Source: DATCJA01 sp050742335
GTDB taxonomy: Bacteria; Acidobacteriota; Vicinamibacteria; Vicinamibacterales; UBA2999
Direction: 5' to 3'
Length of the DNA: 26,129 bases
NCBI GenBank assembly: GCA_050742335.1
Contig: JBOGIR010000240.1
Span: 1 to 26,129, forward strand
Under the pieces are notes generated by a model. That model ran no database searches. It was not told where the DNA came from and saw only the letters and a program-made list of their open reading frames with translations. A program made the position numbers and the translations under genes. Below, piece after piece: positions 1-6,673 of this stretch (its first letter is position 1; each line of letters begins with the position of its first letter).

Positions 1-487
1 CTCGAACTGTGCCTGGCATTCAGCCAGCGTGGTCGCCGCGGTCGTCCTGGCCGACGCGTGCTGCCGTTCCGCCTCACCCCGCGCCGCCTCGACCTGCGCC
101 AGCTGCTGCTCGACATCGGCCCGCGTCGCCGCGGCCTCTGCGAGCTGCGAGGCGAGCTCGGCTTCGCGCTGCGCCAGTCGCTCGACCTCGGTCGCGGCCG
201 TTGCGTGGTCGTGCCGGGCTTTGGCCAGGGCCGTCTCGGCGACGTTCACCTGTCGTTTGAAGTCATCACGCGCCGCGGCCGTCTGCGACAATTCGACCTC
301 GAACTGTGCCTGGCATTCAGCCAGCGTGGTCGCCGCGGTCGTCCTGGCCGACGCGTGCTGCCGTTCCGCCTCACGCTGCGCCGCCTCGAGGCACGCCAGC
401 TGCTGCTCGACATCGGCCCGCGTCGCCGCGGCCTCCGCAAGCTGCGAGGCCAGCTCGGCTTCGCGTCGCGTGAGTCGCTCGAGGGTG
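1..487. repeat. 297-bp-spaced near-identical repeats inside the coiled-coil gene
   Basis: Bases 1-190 recur almost unchanged at 298-487, an offset of exactly 297 bp or 99 codons. A further copy of the block covering about 194-370 lies at about 951-1127. The unit encodes 99 coiled-coil residues, which is nine 11-residue (hendecad) periods and not a whole number of heptads. The near identity at DNA level suggests recent duplication or gene conversion. Confidence 0.85.
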
Positions 488-2313
488 GCGGCATTGGACT
501 TGAGGGTTTGCCTGGCCTCATTGAGCGCCGCCTCCAAGTCACGGGCCTCGCGACCAAGGATCTTGCGGGCCTCGGCGGCCTTGGCCCACTCCGCGTCGAA
601 TTCTGCCCGGAGCGCAGCAGGGGCCGTCACCGCCGACTGGTGTTGTTTCTCCGCGCCGTCGCGGGCTATCCGTGCGCGGGCCAGATCGTCTTCGAGGCGC
701 CGGCGCGTCTCGACTTCCCGTTCGAGCTGCGCCTGAAACTCCACCTGCCGCTCGGCGGCCTGTTCAGCGGCGGCACGTCGGTCATGCGATGCACGCTCGT
801 TGGCGGTCCGAAGAGCACTTTCAGCGTCAGCAAGTCGACCTTCGAGGCTGCGCCGCGTCGCGACGGCCTCCGCGAGCTGCGAGGTCAGCTCGGCCTCGTG
901 TCGCGCCAGTCGCTCGGCCTCGTGTCGCGCCAGTCGCTCGACCTCGGTCGCGGCTGCCGCCTGGTCGTGCCGAGCCGCGGCCAGGGCGGTCTCGGCGACG
1001 TTCACCTGTCGTTTGAAGTCATCACGCGCCGCGGCCGTCTGCGACAATTCGACCTCGAACTGCGCCTGGCGTTCAGCCAGCGCGGTCGCCGCGGTCGTCA
1101 TGGCCGACGCGTGCTGCCGTTCCGCCTCACGCCGCACCGCCTCGACCTGCGCCAGCTGCTCTTCGACGCCGGCCCGCGTCGCGCGTTCCTGCCGGATCAG
1201 CCCCTCGAGCTCCGCCTCGCGCTCGGCGGCCGCCAGCCGGTCTCGGGCAGCGCGCTCGTCGGCCTCCGTCATCGCCGTCCTTACGTCGACCAGTTGACCC
1301 TCGAGGCTGCGCCGCGTCGCCGCGGCTTCCGCGAGCTGCGCGGTCAGCTCGGCTTCGCGCTCTGTGAGTCGCGCGACTTCGGTAACCGCGGAGGAGGCCA
1401 GACTCTGACGGGCCCGTTCGACCTCAGGCGCCCACTGACGCAACTGCTCGTCAACCGTGTCCCACGTCGAAGCGACCCGCGCCATGCCGACTTCGTACTG
1501 TATGTGACGCTCAGTCAGCGCTTCGGACGCGGCCGTAGTGGCTGCCGAGTGACGGTGCTCCGCATCCTCGAGCACAGCTTTGGCGTCCGCAAGGTTCTGC
1601 TCGAAGCCGGTGCGCATCGACCGTTCCTGATGGAGGAACTTCTCGAGCGTTTCCTGGCGTTCGGCTGCTGCCGCCTGTTCGGCCATCCAGCTCTGCTCTC
1701 GCTGGTGAAACATGGTTTCAAGTTCGCTTATGCGGTGCTCGAGCATGGACTTGCTCCCAGCCGCACTCACGAAACCATCGTCGACCTCGGCCTTGGATTG
1801 GGGAGGTCGGTGGGCCACAGCGGGCGCATTCAGAGGCTGTTGCGCTTTGCTCACGCTTCCGTGCGATTGGCGGTCTGCGGGCACTCCGGCTGCGGATTCC
1901 CCTACGGTCCCGGAAGGCAGATGATCCCGGCGTACCACGCCCGACGTCTGTGCGCGCTCGATCGCGCGCGTGACAACGACTGGCAGTTCGCGGGAAAACG
2001 ACTGGTTCTTCGTAATGTAGCTGTCGACCCCTGCCTTGAGCGATTCGGCCGGAGAACCCGCACCGTCGGGCAGAATAATAACGACGGGGGCTTTCAGCCC
2101 AAGCTCGCGCGCTCGCTTGAGATACAAACAACCGGCGCTGTCTGACCGCACTTCCAAAATCAACGCCGCGACGTCTGAGTACTCGAAAATCCAGAAGGCG
2201 GCGCGTTCGAAGTTCGAAGCCCACAGAACCTTAAAGTCCGGAGAGATACTGCGGAGGGCCTTTGCAACAAGGCGTGCGTCGCTACGTTCGTTCGCAATAT
2301 AAAGAATCTTCAT
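1..2313 (-). CDS. Pseudo-receiver domain protein with very long repetitive coiled coil (3' end outside window)
   Basis: The reading frame is open from ATG at 2313 to the left edge (771 codons), so the C-terminus is missing. Residues 1-103 fold-match a CheY-like receiver: MKILYI is strand 1, AALILE (49-54) is strand 3, and GVDSYITKN (95-103) carries the conserved Lys102. Key residues are altered. The acidic pair after strand 1 is Ala7/Asn8, the phospho-acceptor Asp is Glu54, and the switch Thr/Ser position is Leu81/Pro82. It therefore probably cannot be phosphorylated normally. Residues about 110-185 are a low-complexity linker. From about residue 190 onward the sequence is Ala/Glu/Arg/Gln-rich coiled coil with recurring blocks such as EAELTSQLAEA and QFEVELSQTAAARDDF. 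No signal peptide or membrane segment is visible. No strong Shine-Dalgarno precedes the ATG. The closest precedent by layout is Myxococcus FrzS (pseudo-receiver plus coiled coil). A histidine kinase or other output domain may lie beyond the edge. Confidence 0.85.
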   Translation of the reverse strand, partial: MKILYIANERSDARLVAKALRSISPDFKVLWASNFERAAFWIFEYSDVAALILEVRSDSAGCLYLKRARELGLKAPVVIILPDGAGSPAESLKAGVDSYITKNQSFSRELPVVVTRAIERAQTSGVVRRDHLPSGTVGESAAGVPADRQSHGSVSKAQQPLNAPAVAHRPPQSKAEVDDGFVSAAGSKSMLEHRISELETMFHQREQSWMAEQAAAAERQETLEKFLHQERSMRTGFEQNLADAKAVLEDAEHRHSAATTAASEALTERHIQYEVGMARVASTWDTVDEQLRQWAPEVERARQSLASSAVTEVARLTEREAELTAQLAEAAATRRSLEGQLVDVRTAMTEADERAARDRLAAAEREAELEGLIRQERATRAGVEEQLAQVEAVRREAERQHASAMTTAATALAERQAQFEVELSQTAAARDDFKRQVNVAETALAAARHDQAAAATEVERLARHEAERLARHEAELTSQLAEAVATRRSLEGRLADAESALRTANERASHDRRAAAEQAAERQVEFQAQLEREVETRRRLEDDLARARIARDGAEKQHQSAVTAPAALRAEFDAEWAKAAEARKILGREARDLEAALNEARQTLKSNAATLERLTRREAELASQLAEAAATRADVEQQLACLEAAQREAERQHASARTTAATTLAECQAQFEVELSQTAAARDDFKRQVNVAETALAKARHDHATAATEVERLAQREAELASQLAEAAATRADVEQQLAQVEAARGEAERQHASARTTAATTLAECQAQFE
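891..938. repeat. 24-bp perfect tandem duplication in the coiled-coil gene
   Basis: Bases 891-914 and 915-938 are identical. On the minus strand they encode an eight-residue repeat (ERLARHEA twice). The duplication is in frame and eight residues long, so it shifts the coiled-coil register relative to the neighbouring repeats. Confidence 0.9.
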
Positions 2314-2648
2314 GCACTTCGCGACGAAGCAGCGGGAGGAATGCGTCTTCTGTATCGGCCGGACGCCCGCGTCGCTGCATCCACGTGTCCTGTCGGACGG
2401 CGGGGTGCTCGTGATCAGGCTGACCAGAACTCCAAGCGGTGTCGGGTTGCAGCAGACAGATATCGTCAGTGCAATTACGATCTGGAATGCAGTCCCCTTA
2501 AAGAGCGCAGGGCATGACCTATTCCAACGGGACCCTCAGTCGCGCCGCCCATAGCACTTGCAACTTCGTCCCAAGCGCCCAGCCAGTCAGAAGATCGGGG
2601 GAACATTATCGGCGCTCCCTGATCTCTCGTCCCTGTGAACGTCATCGA
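2314..2648. other. Intergenic spacer upstream of the pseudo-receiver gene
   Basis: This 335-bp spacer separates two minus-strand genes. A short plus-strand open frame crosses it but has no ribosome binding site and no convincing protein character, apart from the repeat at 2455-2490 listed separately. It must contain the promoter of the pseudo-receiver gene, but I see no clear -35/-10 pair. Confidence 0.5.
2455..2490 (+). repeat. 36-bp dispersed direct repeat, copy 1
   Basis: This copy matches 4262-4297 at 34 of 36 bases in the same orientation. It contains the inverted repeat ATCGT-N10-ACGAT (2462-2481). Translated on the plus strand it reads TDIVSAITIWNAVP, against TDIVSAVTIWNAAP in the other copy. 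The differences in and just after the repeat are mostly synonymous or conservative, which suggests a coding relic. An operator is the alternative explanation. Confidence 0.75.
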
Positions 2649-3689
2649 CTAGCGAACAGTAAAACGCTCTTCGTGCAGTAGGGCGCCCGCCTCGCTCCTC
2701 AGCTCGACCCTCCAGCTGCCCGCGCTGTCGCCGTTCATGACGTTGCGACTATACGTGCGGAAACCGAGACTTGGACTGGCCTGCACGCGGAGGTCTACAG
2801 ACTGGTGCAGTCGATCGTCGCGATACCAACGATGCTGGATGGTGGTGGGGCTCGCGGACTTGACCTGAGTGTAGAAGAACAGCGGGCCTGGAGGAACCGG
2901 ACGGTCCGCAGGATCGCATCGCCATTCATCGAGCTCGGCGCAGAGCCGAGCCCTGACCACCGCTGGGCGTTCGTGTGTCGACGCCGCGATTGGACCGGCG
3001 CTCATTTCATCGGGGGCGTATTTTCCGGCGGCCTTCGTGGTTTCAATGGGTGAGGGAGGTTTTTCGACGGACACCGCCGCGTCCGGCGGGGCGGAAATCT
3101 CCCGCGGTGAGTCCATCGCGATCGCTGATGGGGAATTGGCCCGCTCGCTCGAGGCGAGCCACGGGCGGGCCGAGGTGAGAATCATGATCAGCATCGCGAT
3201 AGGGCCCAGGGCGCCGAGCGCGAATCGGCGAACCGATCTCCCGCGCACGGGCGGCTGCAGGTCGTGGGGTTCTGCGAGTAACCGCGATTCACCCGGCGGG
3301 TTGACTGAAGCCGTTGCCTCCGCCTCCGGCGTGGGCGTCACGAGCGGCGACGACGTTGGCAACTCCACCGGTTTCCCCCGGGCCTCACAGAAATCATGAA
3401 GGTTCTTTCGACTCGTGAGCACAAAGGGATGGTCTGCTTCCAGCGCCGCCGTCGCGATGGTAACGGCTCGGCGAAAGCACTGCTCCGCCTCGTCTGGATT
3501 GCCATTCATCTCGCACACGATGCCGAGGTTGTTCAGCGTGTTGGCGAGGTCCGGGTGGAGCGGGCCGAGACTTGCCTCTTGCAGCAGCGCCGCCTCGCGC
3601 AGAAGCCCTTCCGCGCGGGCGTAGTTGCCAGCCGCTGCAGCCTGTTCAGCCGCTTCGATGGCGGAGCGAGGTTCGCGTGATTTCGACAT
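2649..3689 (-). CDS. TPR-repeat membrane protein with C-terminal DUF2914-like domain
   Basis: This 346-residue protein begins at ATG 3689, preceded by AGGA seven bases upstream. Residues about 13-100 form tetratricopeptide repeats (GNYARAEGLLREAALLQEA, LANTLNNLGIVCEMNGNPDEAEQCFRRA), a protein-interaction scaffold. A Pro/Ala-rich linker leads to one membrane helix at about 156-178, and a second low-complexity linker follows. The C-terminal 100 residues (about 247-346) match my recollection of DUF2914: FFYTQV near the start, a central TTIQHRWYRDD, then SWRVELRSEAGALLHEERF. The TPR part is probably cytoplasmic and the DUF2914-like part extracytoplasmic. The catalytic role, if any, is unknown. 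It stands alone, with spacers on both sides. Confidence 0.85.
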   Translation of the reverse strand: MSKSREPRSAIEAAEQAAAAGNYARAEGLLREAALLQEASLGPLHPDLANTLNNLGIVCEMNGNPDEAEQCFRRAVTIATAALEADHPFVLTSRKNLHDFCEARGKPVELPTSSPLVTPTPEAEATASVNPPGESRLLAEPHDLQPPVRGRSVRRFALGALGPIAMLIMILTSARPWLASSERANSPSAIAMDSPREISAPPDAAVSVEKPPSPIETTKAAGKYAPDEMSAGPIAASTHERPAVVRARLCAELDEWRCDPADRPVPPGPLFFYTQVKSASPTTIQHRWYRDDRLHQSVDLRVQASPSLGFRTYSRNVMNGDSAGSWRVELRSEAGALLHEERFTVR

Positions 3690-3768
3690 GAAGCGTCCTG
3701 CCAGGGGGGATGAAGCTTTGAGGGGAGGAGTGAGTGAACGACCTTACGGTCGCCTACTTCAAGACATT

Positions 3769-4077
3769 GTAGAACAACGCTTCGCTGAGTCATCACTCAC
3801 GGCGTCAAACGATGCCATCGTGCGCAGAACAGCGTATGTTGCGCTTGGAGCCTCGAGGGGTAGCAGCCGGCGCTTGTTGCCGCGACTCGGATCTACTCGA
3901 TGCAGCGTTGCGCCCTAGCAATGAGACCAACCTCTCTGAGTTCCGCGGTTTCGTCGCGAAACTCGCGCTGCCCGACCGTTATCCAGCACTCGAGGGCATC
4001 GGCTTTTCGCCGCGCATCTCCGGCGGGATGTGGATGCCGTCGTGCGGGCAGTCAATCTCGAAGTCGAACGAACCACA
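3769..4077 (+). pseudogene. Decayed CHASE sensor-domain fragment with two frameshifts
   Basis: Three short stretches in alternating plus-strand frames read in order like a CHASE extracellular sensor domain. The first is at 3769-3846 (NDAIVRRTAYVAL). The second is at about 3850-4018 in another frame (LSEFRGFVAKLALPDRY, then PALEGIGFSPRI), the most diagnostic part because CHASE domains typically carry FRxFV...RYPGIQGIGF. The third is at 4012-4077 back in the first frame (AHLRRDVDAVVRAVNLEVE), ending at a stop. No start codon, signal anchor or kinase part remains. CHASE domains normally sit at the N-terminus of membrane kinases or cyclases, so this is probably the remains of such a sensor. The identification rests on motif memory only. 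Confidence 0.55.
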
Positions 4078-4261
4078 TGATCGGCCCCATAAGGCCGGAA
4101 CTGTGTCTCTTTTCGCTCGTCAGCGCCTTTGTCCACCTACTTCGATCGAGCATCAACATCGCGAGCGTCCCCAACGCAGGCCCAGCACGAGCAGCAGAAG
4201 TCCAACTGCCAGCCGATCGTGGCTGCTGTAGTCCAGAGCAGCTGGATCATGAAGGTGACCC

Positions 4262-4297
4262 GACAGATATCGTCAGTGCAGTTACGATCTGGAACGC
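4262..4297 (+). repeat. 36-bp dispersed direct repeat, copy 2
   Basis: This is the partner of 2455-2490. It keeps the ATCGT-N10-ACGAT inverted repeat (4269-4288), centred about 175 bp upstream of the ATG at 4454. The copy at 2455 is centred about 158 bp upstream of the ATG at 2313. Together the two copies bracket a 1.8-kb segment with the TPR gene and the CHASE relic. Confidence 0.75.
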
Positions 4298-4333
4298 CGC
4301 ACCATCGGTTCATACCCGCAAAGTGTTGTCCGA

Positions 4334-4352
4334 GAGAGGGTGGCACCCTCTC
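4334..4352. other. Perfect 8-bp stem hairpin (GAGAGGGT-GGC-ACCCTCTC)
   Basis: This short, stable hairpin in the spacer lies about 100 bp upstream of the membrane-protein gene at 4454. No T-tract follows on either side, so it is not a standard intrinsic terminator. It may be a leader structure. Confidence 0.5.
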
Positions 4353-4453
4353 AAACAGCCAGGCGTGGATTTCGCAGTGCGCACCCTCGGGAATGTCCGC
4401 TCAACCTGGACCATAAGGCGGCATGGTGTGAACTGGCACAGAGGAGTGTTCTG

Positions 4454-4678
4454 ATGAACATCTGGAAGGAGTTCAAGAACTCGATTCTGCCCTGGCTGCT
4501 CGCGGGGGCGGTTGTGGCTTTTCTCATTGCCGAGCAACGCCGCACGACGCAAGCCCGGCTCGACGCCAACGCCCGGCTGGCCGACGCGGTTGAACAACAG
4601 GGTAAGGCGCTCGACGGTGTTCGCGCGCTGCTCGCTTCGCAGGGGTACACATTGCCCCCTTTAACCGAGTCGCGGTGA
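4454..4678 (+). CDS. Small membrane-anchored coiled-coil protein (holin/spanin-like candidate)
   Basis: The start chosen is ATG 4454 because AGAGGAG lies seven bases upstream. The longer open frame beginning at 4340 has no such signal. The 74-residue product has a short charged N-terminus (MNIWKEFKNS), one membrane helix at about 11-25 (ILPWLLAGAVVAFLI), and then a charged helical segment at about 28-60 likely to form a coiled coil (RLDANARLADAVEQQ, followed by GKALDGVRALL). It overlaps the following peptidase gene by GTGA, so the two are translationally coupled. That pairing, plus its size and topology, recalls phage lysis proteins. No sequence-specific family is recognised, so the lysis role is inference. 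An anchor or partner subunit for the peptidase is the alternative. Confidence 0.7.
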   Translation: MNIWKEFKNSILPWLLAGAVVAFLIAEQRRTTQARLDANARLADAVEQQGKALDGVRALLASQGYTLPPLTESR

Positions 4679-5109
4679 TCCGCGGACTTCGGGTGCGGGT
4701 GCATCTGACGTCGCGTGACGCACTGCGGATTCTTGACCTGGCTGACATCTGGGCCGCACGAACGGGTCACGAGGTTCGGCTCGTCTCAGCGAACGACCAT
4801 ATCCACAGCAGGAGGTCAGCCCATTATCTAGGCCGGGCACTCGATTTCCATTCGTCGGATCCGGAGAACCTTTCGGCGGTGTTGCGGCGAGCGGGCTACC
4901 GTGTCCTCTGGAACGTTCCCGGCCACTACGGGCACATGCACGTCGAGCAAGCCGAATCGCGAGGTTCGTCGTCACTCTTGATACCTCCGCCGAGAGCAGC
5001 ACTGAATCAGGCATTGAAGGCGGGATTCAAGAGCACGAGCCGGCTGGGTACGGTGGAAGCGGGCCGACTCGGTGCGTGGCGACAACAGACAAGTAACAGG
5101 ACCGACTAG
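4675..5109 (+). CDS. M15-family (phage endolysin / D-Ala-D-Ala peptidase-like) peptidase
   Basis: This 144-residue protein starts at GTG 4675, overlapping the upstream stop codon (GTGA). The core matches phage-type peptidase M15. HxxGxAxD at residues 50-57 (HYLGRALD) supplies two zinc ligands, His50 and Asp57. HMHVE at 87-91 supplies the third His and the following Glu. The stretch before it (SANDHIHSRRSAHYLG) resembles the DGxHxxGSLHYxGxA signature of endolysins that cleave peptidoglycan cross-bridges. There is no signal peptide, as expected for an endolysin released through a holin, or for a cytoplasmic enzyme. The C-terminal 45 residues are basic and unassigned and could bind the wall. No other phage genes are visible nearby, so this is an isolated lysis-like pair. 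Confidence 0.75.
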   Translation: MIRGLRVRVHLTSRDALRILDLADIWAARTGHEVRLVSANDHIHSRRSAHYLGRALDFHSSDPENLSAVLRRAGYRVLWNVPGHYGHMHVEQAESRGSSSLLIPPPRAALNQALKAGFKSTSRLGTVEAGRLGAWRQQTSNRTD

Positions 5110-5198
5110 CGCGCGGTGTCGGGTCGATCGTCCATGCGGCCGGGGCCGCAGCGGACGTGGGACGAACCGCCAACGCGAAATTATCCGGAGACCGCACG

Positions 5199-5398
5199 AT
5201 GAATCTGAACGGCGCCACAGCGATGGTCACAGGAGGATCGAGCGGGATCGGTCTGGCGATTGCGAAGACCACCGATTTCTACGCGACGGCCGGCCTCCCG
5301 CAGAACAATGAGAACCCGCACGACGTCCGGTGGGCGCTCGCAAATAAACGACCGAGGGGTTCATCACCGAGTTGACCATGTTGCCACCGAAAGATTGA
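5199..5398 (+). pseudogene. Short-chain dehydrogenase (SDR) gene with large internal deletion and frameshift
   Basis: ATG 5199 follows GGAG and opens a perfect SDR N-terminus: MNLNGATAMVTGGSSGIGLA, with the TGxxxGIG Rossmann cofactor motif. After about 23 residues the sequence jumps to what reads like an SDR C-terminus: NENPHDVRWALA (compare the usual PEDVAxAVRWAL), then in the next frame EGFITELTMLPPKD and a stop at 5396-5398. A normal SDR has about 250 residues and only about 66 codons remain, lacking the YxxxK active site. The gene is therefore dead by an internal deletion of roughly 180 codons plus a one-base shift near 5345. Confidence 0.7.
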
Positions 5399-5752
5399 CG
5401 TCAACGTCGCGATCGGGCGCGAAGTCCGGGCGCAGGACGATCCCACAACGTACTACTGAGGACAACTGAGGTGACGGAATCGCGAGATCAGCCGGTTCTT
5501 CATCATCCGGATGTTCATCAAGGCTGGCGCCGTTCACCACACGCGAACTTCAACGCTTGGTGATTGCGGCAGTCAAGTTCGTTCTGAATGAGGTCAGGAA
5601 CGCCCGCCCGATAAGTGGAGCGACCGTGATGCCGGGGCAGCCTATAAGATCCCGGTGGCCGCACAGGGATACACACGGACGAGCAACGTAAGCAGAACAG
5701 TCGAGCGGATGACCAAAAGCCATCAGCCACGGAGGTGGCCGATGTCCGTTCT
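5399..5752. other. Non-coding stretch with possible short gene remnants
   Basis: No intact gene is visible. Immediately after the SDR relic, bases 5400-5459 read VNVAIGREVRAQDDPTTYY and a stop on the plus strand, which could be the tail of another lost gene, but I cannot assign it. The rest shows broken frames on both strands and no clear terminator for the genes that converge here. Confidence 0.4.
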
Positions 5753-6541
5753 TTAGAGAGGATCGGCGACCTCGTCGAAGGCGTAGCACTCATACTCGAG
5801 AAGCTGCGCATTCGGTTCCTTCCGACGATAGAGGATCATCGTCATCGTCCACGGTCTCGTGAACACCTTTGGATCCTCCACGGTCACCTCATAGTTGATG
5901 TGGTCGGGACCGATGAGCGTGTAGCGTTCGATCAGGTGCAGGGCCTCGCTGTGGAAATTCCCGGCCCGGTCGAACCACGTCTGGTCCGTGAAATGCACGA
6001 CGTCGACCACTAACGTATCGCCTTCCCAACGACCGCGCGAATCGCCCAACCACCAGTCGATCGGACCCCGCGGATGTGGGGTTCCATTCACGTAGATGTG
6101 GCGAACTGCGTGAACGTATTCGTGAACGAACGCGAGGTACGTGGGTGTCTGGAAAATCTGAAACGGAAACGGCATGTACATGAGTCGCGGCACGCCGGGC
6201 AGCAAGCACCGGGCTTCAGGGTCCGCGGTCGCGCGGTTGGCGAAGTTCTCCTTTTTTTTCTCCGCGGCCCACGGCTGGTAGGGGATTTCGTTGCCCTCGA
6301 CGACACCCTGCCCTGCAGGAATGTCCTTCTGCGCCGAGTGACCCTGAATGTCCCAGGCGGCCGTGTTCACCGCCTGCCAGATGCCCGATATGTTGGGCCT
6401 TCCGTCGGCCGTCCGCGGGATCGGACCGGCCTGCGTTCCGGCCGCTGGAGCCTGGGCGGCCACCGGCGCTGGCATGAACCAGAGAAGAGCCATCACCAGC
6501 CGCACAGCGGCAAAGGCCGAACGGACGAGCGGATTTGTCAT
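5753..6541 (-). CDS. Secreted protein of an acidobacterial family of unknown function (paralogue 1)
   Basis: The 262-residue protein begins at ATG 6541 behind AGGGTG. It has an N-terminal signal peptide of about 29 residues (hydrophobic AAVRLVMALLWFM, cleavage after a VAAQA-type site). It then has the block order of a family I associate with Acidobacteriota: RTADGRPNISGIWQ, DPEARCLLPGVPR, FQIFQTPTYLAFVHEYVHAV, GDSRGRWEGDTLVVDVVHF, TWFDRAGNFHSEALHLIERY, and INYEVTVEDPKVFTRPWTM. Cys residues sit in the ARCLLPG block and near the C-terminus (EYECY). The biochemical function is not known to me. Its neighbour at 6674-7513 shares the same blocks, so the two are a tandem paralogous pair with a 132-bp gap. 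It is probably periplasmic or outer-membrane-associated. Confidence 0.8.
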   Translation of the reverse strand: MTNPLVRSAFAAVRLVMALLWFMPAPVAAQAPAAGTQAGPIPRTADGRPNISGIWQAVNTAAWDIQGHSAQKDIPAGQGVVEGNEIPYQPWAAEKKKENFANRATADPEARCLLPGVPRLMYMPFPFQIFQTPTYLAFVHEYVHAVRHIYVNGTPHPRGPIDWWLGDSRGRWEGDTLVVDVVHFTDQTWFDRAGNFHSEALHLIERYTLIGPDHINYEVTVEDPKVFTRPWTMTMILYRRKEPNAQLLEYECYAFDEVADPL

Positions 6542-6673
6542 CTTGTCACCCTCTCGTCAAGGACGAAAACGGCTCTCATTTCCTGATGGACTTGGTCACG
6601 CTTCTCACGGAGCCGCAGGGCCCCCGCTGGCTTCGCCGATCATTGCCGGCGCTTCTCGGTATTGTCAGCGGAA

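Noticed and set aside
1..594. CRISPR-like or satellite array
   Set aside because: The repeats are 190 bp or longer and coding, with in-frame coiled-coil translation. There are no short repeats with unique spacers.
58..2145. A 695-codon open frame on the plus strand
   Set aside because: It is the antisense shadow of the GC-rich coiled-coil gene on the minus strand. The minus frame has a proper receiver domain and coiled-coil character, and the plus product is Arg/Leu-rich without motifs.
4334..4352. Intrinsic terminator
   Set aside because: The stem is good but no run of T follows on either strand.
3900..4454. A 184-codon plus-strand frame in the spacer before the small membrane protein
   Set aside because: It has no ribosome binding site and Ser/Arg-rich composition, and it overlaps the CHASE relic in a different frame. 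Only the DIVSAVTIWN segment is notable and is reported as a repeat.
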